Shown piece by piece: positions 36,058 through 49,400 of a DNA stretch of 64,000 nucleotides. The notes beneath the pieces were generated by a model. It made no database searches. It saw nothing but the letters and a program-made list of their open reading frames with translations, and was not told where the DNA came from. The DNA comes from Nageia nagi (Eukaryota > Pinophyta), in contig JBITNC010000001.1 in assembly GCA_050084985.1 (NCBI GenBank), positions 146,072,001 to 146,136,000 on the forward strand. The letters are read 5' to 3'. A program made the translations under genes and the position numbers. Position 1 is the stretch's first letter. The number at the start of each line of letters is the position of its first letter.

Positions 36058-39000
36058 GTCACAATCCACCTGAAGATACTATTTGACCTTGAGTACCATT
36101 GAGGATTTGAATGAATTATATTTGCATAATGCTCTAGTAATGATAAGTTTGATATGAGAATATGTATCATTTATGATAATTTGATGTTGGCTTCTAGATG
36201 TTTTTATGTAGGTCATAAGCTAGAGAAGTGACCCAAATACCTTATGAACCAAACATCAATTGGTGAAAAGAACAAAAGGGTAAGAGGAGGACATGATAAA
36301 TGTTGATTTGTTAACACATCCTATGACCATCATAAATCATGTAGATGCATGTAGGATAATTATTGTGATTGTTGATTTCTTGAGTGAAACATGTATGCAA
36401 AAAAGTATGGGTTAACCTTACTCTGGAAGATGAGGTGATTTTCATAGGTAAAGGTGTGCTTTCTCTTGTCTTGTATTTTTTAAATTTGAATTTTAAATAG
36501 AGGGAAAAGGGGGATATACCTTTAGGTAAATTTGAAATTTTATAGAAGGTTAGAAATATAAATTTAGTGGCATAAAAGTTGAATGTGAGTGCCCATCTTA
36601 TTGCCACATAAGGCTAATAGTAAAAACACTATTAGATAGAGATTAAGGTCTCCTTGTGGTATTACAATATATTTAATACCTAAGAAAATAATAGAGTAAT
36701 GAACCTTCTTAATTTTGTTTCCTTGTGTGAGGTATGAATAAGAGTTGTCACTAAATTGTTAATTAATGAAAAAGGTTTTAAAGTATTAAATGCTATTACC
36801 ATCATTTACAACCTTAAGAAAACCTACTCAAAAATTATTGAAGGTGTGAGAAGACATCCATTTGGACACAATTGAACTCCTTTAGCTATAAATAAAGGTG
36901 TAAAAAATTAGAAAAAAATACTACCTATCTATCTCTTGCTATTTTCATTTTGTTTTGGTTATACTCAAGCTTGGATTACATGAAGAAAAGAAGTCTCTCT
37001 TTCCTCTCCAAGTCAAAGTGCATTCTTTTGCATTTATTTGAAAAAAATGTCTAGTTAAAGTGGTCCTCTTTTGGTGTTATTTAAAATATGTATGGTAGAA
37101 TTCTTTGATAAAAGTATATGAAATAGTTGATGATAATGGCTTTGTTCCATTTGAAATGACATGCTACCTAGTTATTTTTGTATACTCTTATGATGGTTTG
37201 AACTTTCTATTTTTTTAAGGGCATAGTTTTATATTGAATATTTGTAATTTGTTGAGAAAATTTTAGTACAAATTTTATTGACTTATTTATATTTTATATA
37301 GTTTATTTGATAATTTTACTTTTTGTGTATGCTCATGAATTTGATTATAATAATTTGAATCTCTCTTTAGTCTTCTATCCATATTTTCTTAGAAAGCCTC
37401 CATATTGATTTGTGCCAAAACAATGTTGAAAAAGAATTGGATTTGCACCAAAATAATTTATTTAGGATCTAAGTTTAGAATAAATATTTTAGACTCTATG
37501 GATTTCCACTTTCACATCATAAACTTCAAATGATACTCATCCAATTTTTGAATCTAATTTTTTTAATGGAAACATTCTAAAATTTAATTGAATATGAATG
37601 GATTCCTATTCTTGTCAATGCATAAACTTTACTGAGATAAGAGAAAACCTATTTGATGGGCCATCAATTCTCTTTTTGTGAGCTCATAAGAGGGCATGAT
37701 GAAGATTGGGTTTTGATTACAATCCTAAGTTTCTAACTTAATATTGCTAGGTAAATAGACTTGTTGAGAAGCAAATTATATTTTCCCTCATTGCCTATCT
37801 TTGGTCCTCCCAAATATATATTGGTGTAAGATCCTTTCTACTTCATCTAATATTTAGACTAATTCTTGGTGACCACCTACTAAGGTGCATAGTTCACAAA
37901 TAGTTGCCAAATTAATCCTACATTTGCTAAGATGAATTCCAATTAGTTTGTCTTTGAAAAAATCTCCCAATCAAAGTTTTTTGTATAGTTGTGATAACAC
38001 AGAGATTAAAGTTTTGATTTTACAAAATGCCTTTGTCTCTTTTAAATTTATGTATTTTTCCATCTTAAGGTAACATAATTTTGCTTTTGGCACAATATGT
38101 CTTGAAATCATATTAACTATGAGCTGAACCATTAAAATGCCTCATGAAAATATGTAGTATAGAAGTGTATGGTGGCTCACTTATGTATATAATCCATTAA
38201 CTTAAAATATTTTACATATTTTTATGGTAATTGAAATTTGGTATGAATGTTATGTTTTTATTTTATCTTTAACATGAATTAACAAATAAAGGTAGAAGAT
38301 ATTATGAATTTAATTTTGATTAAGTCTATCTTCCTTAAAATATGTTGGAATTTTGCAATACCATTTAGTGTTTATGAAAATTTTTCAACATTTAAAATTG
38401 AACTAAAAACCAATTATTATTAGGATCCAATTGGATAAATGGGATCATTCAGGATGTTTTTGGATGAATGGAAGAAAAATAGCAGAGAACCTTCACCAAA
38501 TCAACCTACCTTGCTAAACAAAAAATAAAAGAAATATTCCTTACATGAGGACCACTCAATGTCACCTTACTTTTTTAGCAATAGTGGCTAGATATATCCT
38601 CATTACTTGCTACTTTATGTATGCATGAGATATTTTAAAATTTAGATTTGTATATGTGATACAATGCATATGGGACAAATAAAACTAGTTGGCTTCTTAA
38701 GTAAGCCTAAAACTAAAACTTTCAACTAAGATGAATTGTGTTAAACCTAACACTTATCTTTTACTAACTTCACTAATGGAAAACATTAGATTATTTTTAT
38801 TAGGACATAAGTGGTTCATTTTTCAACACATTTAAAAATAAATTAGATTGAAAACCATTCAAGGATATTGTATAATATCCATGGTTCCCCAAGATATGGG
38901 CATGATAATACCAAACCATATAGTGGATCTAGTTGATAGATATGGGCTAGTTAGTACTCATATCCTCCAACAAATGAGTTAGGTAGGGATAGAAAAAAAA

Positions 39001-39515
39001 ACTACTATTAATAGTTTAGGGTAATTAGTAATCATACCACTTGTATTTAGCAGATAAGGGTATGATGATTGTTCCATAGGTGATGTTACCTACTCATAAG
39101 GAAAATTTCCTAGGAAAATTTAAATTCTTCTATGATATTGAGAGTTATCATTAGGTAATGATGAATAACTTAGTGGAATTCCTATCTCTTTGGTGATATG
39201 GGCCTCAAGTATAAAACCAAAATGCCATGAATAGAAAGCATATTGCACACAAGACATGGGCTAGGAATGGTGAGGTTACTTTTAAGGCATCTTTTTAACA
39301 AGGTGAGTGTTGAAATGTGAACACCAAAAAAGTTTATCAGGGTTAGTTACCTAGGTTCTTGGCCAATCTTACCATGTGAGTGCTAAGCTAGCTAGTAGCA
39401 TATTAAGCTCATGTGGGATTGCTTGGTCATTCTAGAATATTGAGTGCTAAATTTAAAAAAAACATAGGTCTAAAATTTAGGGTTTTGTATGATGGAAATA
39501 AGTAGTTATGTTACA
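36058..39515 (+). mobile_element. LTR2 of gypsy element C (shortened)
   Basis: From TGTCACAATCCACC to TTACA just before the second primer site. It is 3458 bases against 4733 in LTR1. Two differences explain this: the first about 990 bases of LTR1 are represented by about 470 here, and about 725 bases equivalent to 29372-30095 are missing, with the joint at about 38422 (AACCAATTATTATT to AGGATCCAAT). It is followed not by flanking DNA but by another primer site and gag. Confidence 0.8.
36887..36894 (+). promoter_or_regulatory. TATA box in C LTR2
   Basis: TATAAATA in the same context as LTR1. Confidence 0.6.
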
Positions 39516-39516
39516 T

Positions 39517-39528
39517 TGGTATTAAATC
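39517..39528 (+). other. Second primer binding site, after C LTR2
   Basis: TGGTATTAAATC, 9 of 12 to the initiator-Met primer consensus, one base after LTR2. A PBS directly after what should be the 3' LTR shows that a further element unit starts here. Confidence 0.65.
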
Positions 39529-39601
39529 ATCAAGTTAAAACCCTTGACCCTATGTTCCATGACTCTTTTTCTATAAAATATTTAGTAAGTCTAAATTGAG
39601 T

Positions 39602-40285
39602 ATGCATGAGCCTAATAACAATACCATTTGGTTGACTCAAATTATGGCAATCCTAGGATATGTAACTAGAGCTTTAGGCAACATATGACAAAGTGTCATA
39701 AATATCCTTCCCATGAATGCTAATGCTAGTGAAAACCAAATAAATGCAAATGTTAGGGATCAAAATGCAAATAGTAGGGTGCAAAATGCTAAAAGAGGAA
39801 TTATGAGGAATGCTAATCAACATGTTCCTATAAATATTATTGAAAGTTCTTCTAGTTATTCCAATAAAAAGAATGGAGGAGAAGAAGCCATCATGAGACT
39901 CCAAGAGAATGTGTTAGAGCAACAAGAATTGATAAAAAACCTATTGAGTTAGAGAGTTGATCCTCCAAGATAAGAATCTAATATAGTCCTTCAAGAACAA
40001 GCAAGTTTGGGTGGATTGAACAAGTAGATTCAAGAAAGGATTGAACAAGAACTTGCATCTAATCTAAAGAAAGCTCAAATACCTAAGTTAAATGGAAATC
40101 AAGAACATAAGCATGCTAAAGTATGGTTAGAGAATGCTAAGACTTACTTCTCAATGAAATATGTATTGCTAAAAACCAAAACCATGTGGGTTACCTACAA
40201 CTTTCAAGATATTGCTCATTAATGGTGGAATGCCTACAAAGTTGATCACAAAATCAAGAATTTAAAGTGGTCAAAATTTGTGAAA
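39602..40285 (+). pseudogene. Second partial gag of the C array
   Basis: The ATG at 39602 opens MHEPNNNTIWLTQIMAIL and ends at a TGA as in the first copy. The longest open part, 39713-39952, reads MNANASENQINANVRDQNAN, then NIIESSSSYSNKKNGGEEAI and EQQELIKNLLS, and is better preserved than the same stretch at 31414-31615. Capsid sequence follows (AKVWLENAKTYF; TYNFQDIAH). It stops at about 40285 inside gag (NLKWSKF), where LTR sequence resumes. No pol is present. Confidence 0.75.
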
Positions 40286-41221
40286 TATTCCTTGCATGAG
40301 GAAAACTCAGCCCCATATTATGTATGCATGATATCTTTTAAAAAGTAGATTTGTATGCATGATACAATGCATATAGGACAAATAAAACTAGGTGACTTCC
40401 TAAGTAAGCCTAAAACCAAAACTTTTAATAAATATGAATGGTGTTAAAGCCTAGACTTATCTCATACCCACTTCATTATTGGAAATTATTAGTTTATGGG
40501 AAGTAGGACATAAGTGGTTCTTTTGTCAACACATTTAAAAATAAATTAGATTGAATAACCACTTAAGGATATTATATAATATCCATGGCTCTCTAAGATA
40601 TGGGCATGGGGATGTTGAACCATATGGTGGGTCTAGATGATAGATATAGGCAAGTTAGTACTTATATCCTTCGATAGGGAGTCAAGTAGGGATAGCAATA
40701 AAAAAAATTACTATTACTAGGTGAGGATAATTAGTAGTCATACCACTTGCAGTTAGTAGATAGGGGTATGGTGATTGTTCCATAGTTGATACCACTCACT
40801 TATAAGGAAACATTCCTAGGACAAGTTAACTGTTCCTATGATACAAAGAGTTATCATCAGGTGATGATGACTAACTTAGTGGAAGTGCGATCTTTTGGGT
40901 GACATGGGCCCTAAGTAGAAAACCACTACATCATGACTAGAAAGCTATTGCACATGGAACATGGAATGGAAATGGTGAGGTTACTTTTGAGGCATATTTT
41001 CAACATGGTGACTATTGAAAATGAACATAAGAAATGTTTATTAGGTTTGGTTATCTTGGGTTCTTAGCCAATCTTTCCATTTGAGTACTAAGATAGCTAG
41101 CAACATATCAAGCTCATGTGGGATCACCTAGTTCATTTATATAATATCGAGTGTTAAATTAGAAAAAAATTAGGTATAAAATTTAGGGTTCTAGTTGATG
41201 AAAATAAATGGTTACATTACA
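40286..41221 (+). mobile_element. Partial LTR 3' end closing the C array
   Basis: Repeats the last 930-990 bases of the C LTR (compare 38533-39515 and 30225-31211): GAAATATTCCTT.CATGAGG at the joint, ATACAATGCATAT.GGACAAATAAA, and CATATGGTGGGTCTAG. It ends GTTACATTACA at about 41221, the same point where LTR1 and LTR2 end, and is then followed by unrelated sequence. So the array terminates at a natural LTR end. Confidence 0.75.
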
Positions 41222-42800
41222 TTGATGTGCATCCTTTGATGGCTCATGCAATGTACCAATTTGAAAGATCCACTAGAATACCATAACAATAGATGAAAAT
41301 TTTTATTATAACAATCACATTTCCTTATCTCATCATAATTGGATTTTTAAAGGACCATTCAATGTGATAATAGTACCCTCATCAAATAAATACTTTGAAA
41401 TGAAGTCATCAGATCTACCTTTTTATCGAATGAGTCATTTACCTCCCTAATATATAACCAAGAATCCCTTAGGCATTTTTTGTATGTCCTACATGTAACA
41501 AGTTGATGGGATTTTAATCTTTCACTACATCCATTGGTGGCAACATAGTGAAGCAATCAAGTCCTTGACACAACATGGCATTCTATTGAGTCCTTCACAT
41601 ATCCTTTAGCTTATCTGATGGGTGATTATTCCATAAGTATATAGATATATTGGATTTTAATATAAAATAATGATTTCCCATTGTAAGCTAAAAATAATTT
41701 AATTCATTAAATTGGAATTATTTATATAAAAAAAATTCATTATGGTGTGATGAGAAGTATATATATATATACACATACATATATAATTGGATTTGGATTT
41801 ATAAAAGTTGATAATGTATAGAACATGGTAATTTAGGAATATTCTTGCAATAGATTTAAAATATAAATCTTATTGGGTTAATTAGATTTGAACTTATTAA
41901 TGAAAATATAGGATGTATGGAACATGATAAATTTATAGGAAGGTTATAAAGATATTTAATCTTGTTACTTATTGAAATGGTCATTGAAAAGGTTATTCAT
42001 TAATGATAAATTTTTATTTTAATCTTGGTTGAATGATTTTATTTGATAAAATTAACTATATGGTCAAGGAAGGGAGGTAGCTTGAATAAGGTGTAAAACC
42101 TCTTGAGGTCATATCTATAAAGTATAAGTTAATTAAATAATTTGATGAATTGATGCATAGTGTAGAGTGGTCATACAAAGAGCTATCCTGATCCTCATAA
42201 TGCTTAAAAAATTCTCCTAGTACCCCCAACCAACTATGTTTAGAGCCTTGGGAGGTTCATGAAAAGAAGATAGCACAAGAGAAGAAGAAGACCTCTCCCT
42301 ACCATGAAGCTCATTGGTTGAGAATTATAAAAATGTTGTATTTTATGTATTGGTTATAAATACATTATCTTGATATAATCATGATGTAAGATGAAATTTA
42401 AAAAATGGGGTTAGTAAGGAGAATAGCTAACATACTCTCAAAAATTATGAACAATATATTCTAAGTATCTACATAAGAGGTATAGTGTAGGATTTGCAAA
42501 GTACTCATGAGATGAATAAAGAGTATTCACTAGGTCATTGGAGTAATGGATCATGTTTAAACATAGTTAGATATATGGATGTGATAAGTACCTAATTATA
42601 AGAAGGAAATTTGATCAATATAGTATGGAAAGTCTAACTAAGCATAGTTTAATGCAAAGATTTCAATATAGTTATTAATAAACTATTGTAATATTAATGG
42701 GATAAATTCTTATCTCTCATATAATATGTACCAAACCTAACTCACTCTTATGTTAAGGTTTTAAATAAATTTTGAGATTAGTATTAAAAGAAGAGGTTAT
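41222..42800. other. Unassigned stretch with a short coding-like minus-strand piece
   Basis: Between the C array and clear E-LTR sequence. 41556-41359 on the minus strand is open for 65 codons (HYVATNGCSERLKSHQLVTC, YKKCLRDSWLYI). I do not recognise it; it could be a pol fragment, perhaps the missing 3' part of element F, but no integrase motif is visible. The rest, 41600-42800, is AT-rich and may be the diverged 3' portion of LTR E. A short TA/CA tract lies at 41756-41785. Confidence 0.3.
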
Positions 42801-45800
42801 ACCTAAAACATTGACATGGGGAGTGAATCTTAACAATTAATTATAGAATTTAAGAACTGAATGATTATGGAGTATAAGTATTTCAATAAGTAATAAGGTT
42901 CAACAATCATGGAATTCTTAGATTCAAAATCAATAAAATGTTATACCTAATCAACAAAATGAGTTGAAAAAGTTCTTCAAAATTTTAAATACAATAATCA
43001 TGATAATGAATGCATTACTCAAATAAAATTAGAACATGATCATCATCAGGAATTGCTTGCAATCATGGTAGGCTTGCATGGTGAATGTATCCTAATACTT
43101 ATATAGGTAAATTAGTATCTAGGTATAGTATAAAGAGAAATAAAATATAGTCCATGTAGGATATAAGTTTCATGAATAGTAATCTATACATAGGGAATAT
43201 TCCAAAAAAAATAAGTCTAAAATTTTAGGGTTCAATATAGAGTAGGGTAGTACTACAATAAAACTATATATGATATATTTATTTCATAAACAAGTGGAGT
43301 TACGATTACAAAAGCCATGTACAATTATAACATTGAAGGTCTTCAATTTATCCTTATACATATGGTGCATCTTCATGATATCTCCATTTTGTATGTTCAT
43401 CCCAAGGATCCAAGATTCTTTCGATTAGAGTAGTAGGAAAGGATTTGAAGTTAATTAAGGATTAAGAAAGCTCTTTTATATGATACAATGCATCCTACCA
43501 TAGGTTCATCACATATGATTCTATCATATTCAATCAAGTTCAATCAAGAATATTCAATTAAGCAATACTCTATTACTTGATCTTAGGAGGTTTTATGTAC
43601 TCACTACAACAACATCCCTTCCTTGATTGTAGAGTATAAGTTAACCATTTTATTTAACCATATCATCTATAATATAACATACATAAATTATAAATCATTT
43701 CAAGAAAGTACTATCAATTATCCATTATACAATCATCAATAATGGTAAATGAATCAAATAAGATTCTCAAATAGTAAAGTTAGACAAAAGACCAATATTA
43801 AATTAGTATGAAAGCACTATTATTTCTTATATTTTTTCCTTGAATCCACCACTAAATCCATACTATAAAGTAACAAATCATACTAATTAAATTTAAAAAT
43901 AAACTTCATATCATTACTTTATCCTTTCTTGGTATTAAATCTATTATATAATCCAAAAGTATAAATTTCTAATTGTCTTTTATTCTTACAATGCATATAG
44001 TTTTCAATATTATTATTAAAATAATACTATTTGGAATATAATTAGATTTATTAAAACCTAATAGTGGGCATATATGCCTAAAACTTAGGATAAAGTTTTT
44101 ATGCCTACAACAAGGTACAATTAGATGGGCTTGTGCTTATAGAATACCTCAATTTCCCTCCCTATTCTTTTACCATCAAAACTTGAATTGGATCACTATA
44201 GTTAGAGACTATGATTTGTATATGGACTCAAACATATATTACCTCCATTCATATAGCTTCCATAGTCAATGTAGGAGGGGAAGTGGTTTAATTATAAGAA
44301 ATCATAAGATGACTATGATAGTGATTTGTATAATAGGAATATAAGATTGCATTGAAGGATATATCACTCATTGATTATAATCTATTGAAAATATTCATAG
44401 ATTCTTATGATTTTGGTCATCTAAAGAGACCATAAATGTGTGATTAGGTGGTTTTACTTACATATATGGAGGCATCTCCTGAATTGATTTAGATAGACAA
44501 AGAGGATTGTATCTTTACAACTATAACCATCTCACATGGTGCCCATATTCTTAACGATATCAAGGAAACACTTGACCATATTAAGCCCATAAAAAGTGGC
44601 CTTTTCCTCTATTTTCAATAATAGCACTAGAAAACCAAATGATTTGTAATCATGGTTGAGGAAATAAACTTAAAAGAAATACTAAAATCTTCTTTGTAAG
44701 ATAAGATTGGTAAAGTTAATTTCAATCATAAGTATTTATAAAAAATAAAATATTTTACCTTTGAATGGTAGCAAAGTAATGTATGGAAATTCTTTCATAC
44801 AATAGGTTCAAAATTTAGATAAGTTAAGATTTAGAACATCAAATCGACTATATAGCTCTAAGACTCATTCATACAAACTAGTTTTCATAGAGAAGATATC
44901 GACTATGATGTATCAAATAATACATTTAACAAACCTAACCCTACTATATTATTTATAATGTTTGATACAAAGAGAAGCAACATAAGGAGGGGAAAATGAT
45001 ACCTAGAATCCCATAAAATAACAACTTGCAATTCGATACTATCACATTATACCCTAGCAAGGAATAAAATCTATAGGCTACTCATTGGTCAATTTCTATA
45101 ATGATTTAAACAAGATTAATAAAATAAGTATACATTATTACTCTCATAGCCATTAGGATGGTTCACACTAAATTGGGTTAAGAATAAGGAGGATTATAAG
45201 CTTGTAGTCCAAAATTGTATTTTTCCAAAGGAACATGTTAGATTTTGTACCCATGACTATAATTTCTTACAAGATAATGAATTTTGAAATAATTTTTCCA
45301 ATCCTTTATCTAGATACATACATACGAGTATGGAAAAAATATACAATCTATTCACATGTTTACTCAAATACTTAAATAAATGATTCATCTTTTCAAATAA
45401 GATACAAAATTCATAATTAAAGTTTACAACTTAGACTAAATGTTTTAGCACTAATGACTAAAATATGAGAAGAGAACCTGGCTTTGAGAATAGAAATATG
45501 AAAAGAGAGGGACTTCTTCTTCACAGATATTGAAGCCAATATTTTAGGAAGAATGGGTATGTGTGTATTTTTCCAAAGTTCCTTAGGTATTTATAGAAAC
45601 ATACTAGTATAACACTTTCAAATATTGTACTATTTGGCCACTTTAAATATTTTTGGTCATGGGAGACATGGAAGCTTTTATTTTATGATGGGATTTAACC
45701 AATTGTGTTTGTAAGTTACTAGGTCTATATAGCCCCTCAAATTATTTTGCACACCTCATGAAAAAAACCAAAATATATGGAAATTTTTCCTCAATTGTTT

Positions 45801-46476
45801 TGCACACCTCATACAAAATACCCAAATATATGGAAATAGTCCCTCAATTATTTTTCACACCTCATGCAACATACCAAAGTGTATGGGAGGAAGAATATTT
45901 AGGGTTTAAGGTAGGATAATAATTTGTTACCATACCATCCCTTCATAAATTTATTTTCACTTAACACTAAAAATTATTACATGTAAGAATAAAATTCTTT
46001 AGTGAAAATTTTAAATTTGGGTATCTAGAATATTTCCATGCAATGTTCAAAATACTTAATTTATTGCATAATAAATATTTTAGCATATAATTTTACCTAC
46101 CAAGTACATCTATCCTACAAGGAAAATTTTGTTAGTGCGTGCATAAATATCATACACATCATAAGGATCATGTCCCATATACAATAATACAACTATATGA
46201 TTTACGAAGGTCCCTATGGCTATTAGTGAATAAACACTAATTATGTTTTCACTCTTACTAATCCATTCACATAACAAACTCATCTTTGGTTCCCTAGTAT
46301 CTTCAATTTGACCCTTGTATTATGTCAACCTATAATCTATATCACGATAACCTTGAAGATAAAATCAAACTAATACAAATATTACATATATCCATCCATA
46401 ATTAATCACCTCATAATATAAATAGTCTCAATCACATTCAAAATCCCAAAGGCATGTAATTAGGCAAGTTGTTACA
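42800..46476 (-). mobile_element. LTR E, minus strand, probably solo (left end uncertain)
   Basis: The right end reads TGTAACAACTTGCC on the minus strand, like the starts of C LTR1 (TGTGACAATGCC) and LTR2 (TGTCACAATCC). 46110-46440 matches A LTR 3400-3770 in the same orientation (TCACTCTTACTAATCCATTC against TCACTCTTACCAATTCATTC; ATATATCCAT; TAATTA/AATTACTCA). 43395-43480 matches A 990-1070 (CCAAGG.TCCAAG.TTC). The TATA box is at 45588-45595. No gag or pol follows on either side in the right order, and the right neighbour is an unrelated pol, so a solo LTR is the simplest reading. The left boundary lies anywhere from about 41.3 to 42.9 kb. Confidence 0.6.
45588..45595 (-). promoter_or_regulatory. 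TATA box of LTR E
   Basis: Minus strand TATAAATA, followed downstream by GAAGAAGTCCCTCTCTTTTC at about 45495-45515, matching the arrangement in the C LTRs. Confidence 0.5.
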
Positions 46477-49400
46477 TTCTCAATGTCATGATCTTGAAAA
46501 TACATGAGAAAATCCATTACCATTTCCTTGTTTAGTTACAATTTAGTATCTTTATGTTATAAATATTATTAACTTTCTTTACAACCAACTAGGAATCACC
46601 AAAGATCTTTATCTATTGTATCTTCAAAAGTATGAATACTTTTAAACCTAAGATAAAAGCTTTATATTTAGACATATATATATATATCCATGTAGATTAA
46701 TCAAGAAAATTTCTATCCTAGCCCTATTCATGTAGTTGGATCTATTAAATAATAATTTCCACTCTTTATCATAAAAAAATCCTACAAATATTTCCAATAA
46801 ATTATATTTAGTCTCTAAGTGACATCATCCAAATGGTACATCACTGCTTGGATTATTTAAGGTTTGTGAATCCAATTAACTAACAAATTCTTCTTGTACC
46901 ATGGAATGTTCATTTCATGGGTTATTTACATTAAGGTAAACTATATCATATTTCTTAATAGAATTTTGAGTGACAAACACCAAATACAATTCTTGCAGAA
47001 ACATTATTGAGTTCATAATGCTTGCATACAAATATGATTTATACATTAAATATCTTAAAGGGTTAGCCTGAGCTATAAGATATGCTATATTTCTAAGCAT
47101 ATAATGTTTAAATTTTTTTTGTAACAAAAATAATAGTAAAATTCATTTTTATCTATAGGTGTCAATCAAATTTTTATTTAAAATTTAGTAATTAGCTCTT
47201 TCTTTATATTCATTATCTTTTTGATAAGCATTGCTCTCAATGAACTTAATATTACTAAAACATAAAGCAATATTTTTTTTTTTTGAATCATAAGGGGTAA
47301 AAATGATGTGATTATAAAGATACATATTAATGTTGTTTGAAATATTTTTTACACTTAGCATCCCATACAAACTTTTCATCTTTCTTTAGAAAATGAGAAA
47401 ATGGAGAATTCATATCAACCAATTGAGCAATAAATATTCTAACTACTTGGACTTTACCTTTAAGGCTACATAGAATGTTTAAATTTTATGATGGAGACAT
47501 GTATACAGTGGCTATAAATTTATTATAATCTAGTTTAATTTCTCTTCTTGAAATAATAAATGAATGTAATTTACCAAAAGAAACTTCAAATACATATTTT
47601 GAGGTTTTAATTTTAATTTATACTCTCTCATTCTTTGAAATATTTTCCTTAAATCAATAATACGATAGTATTTTTCTATAACTTTAGCAATAATATCATA
47701 AAGATAAACCTTAGTAGTATCATGAATCATATTATTGAACAACTTACCATAGCTATTTAAGAATTAGCCATTGCATTCATTATTCCAAAAGGAATGAATA
47801 CCCAATAAAATATTCCCTAAAGAGTAATAAAAGTTATCTTATATTGATTCTCCTTATTAATCCTTATTTGATTTTATATATAAAATCCATCCATGAAAGA
47901 TATAATCTCATGGATTATTATAGAATCTACAATCTTGTCAATGTTAGTCAAAAGAAGTTATCTTTTATATATTTCTTGTTAATATCTATATAATTTATGC
48001 AACATGTTATCCCTCCATGAGGCTTAATTATATAGACAATGTTAGAAATTTAAGAAGAATAGTCATGAAGAATAATAAAATAAGCATTAAGTTATTTTTT
48101 AATTTATTTATTAATTTCCAAAATGAATTTAAGATGCACCTTTCTAGGTGTTTATTGTATTAGGTTTGCATCATCATTGTTAACTAAAACCATGGGATAC
48201 AAAAATAGGATTTAAACTAGGCATATCAGAATACAACCATGCAAAAATATCAAAAAACTCAATTAATAGGTGGTAGTACCTTTCCCTCTCTTACAAAGAA
48301 AACCTAGATCCCACCTTGATCAACTTTAGTACCTCTTTGGTATCAATGCTAACATAAATTGTTGCTTCACTCAAATAATATATTTCATTGCTAAGTTTAG
48401 GATGCATCAATAATGCCCCCAATTGTATATCCAAACTTGAACATGAGAGATATAAAGAATGGAGTGATTCGACTCGATGGTGGGAGATGTCACCCTAAAA
48501 AGGAATGCAAAAAGCAAACTTTTACTTTATAATTATTTAAATATACTCCCAAATTCATGAAAAATAAAAAGAAAATGATTCTAAGAGGTAGGAGTGAACC
48601 TACACATAGTTATCATCCTTGCAAACTTCTTCTCTAAAATAGGCTTGATGATTCAACACCCAAGAAACATGTCTCTTTTTACTGGATTTAGGGAACTCAC
48701 TCCTTGCACTCATTATCTCTAGAATAGCATCATCACTCTTAAAAATTTCCACTTTGATAGGATTACTAGTTAGAAATAAAAGATAAGTATAATAAGATCA
48801 CAAATCTTCATTGAAATCATGCATCATATTGTAGTTTAGCCATTCATGAAATATAAATTATTAACCACATTATTCCTTCTTATTAACATTTTTAATAATG
48901 GGTATTAAAGAGTCCACTTTATGGGTAAATTTATCAAATCTAATTGTTTAAGTTCTTCTATGATGAATTTCATTCAAAATAGTCTCAACAATACCTTGCT
49001 CATTATTGCCTAAATGTTTACCACTATATTGATATTTTCATAACTATTTAGTTGCAAAATTAGAATTCAAATTATTGAAATGCATACTTACCTTAATTTT
49101 TGTTGTGATTTGCTGAGAATATTTAAGAAAATATTCATTATGTATAGGAACTAATAATGATTTTTCTCTTTTCTCTTAATACAAAATATGAATATTAAGA
49201 ATAAGATCTTTGAGGTTCTCAGGAAAGGAGCAATATCACTTAAAATTGGGTTCCTCCAAGAATCATCACTCAAGATTAAGCATAGATAAGGGTCTTCTTA
49301 ACTCCTTGAAGCTCTATCAAATATCTAAATCAAAGATTCTATATGTACCAATCCAAACTTCATTTAGAATTATCTCTTGAGAAGATTTTACCAAGCCATC

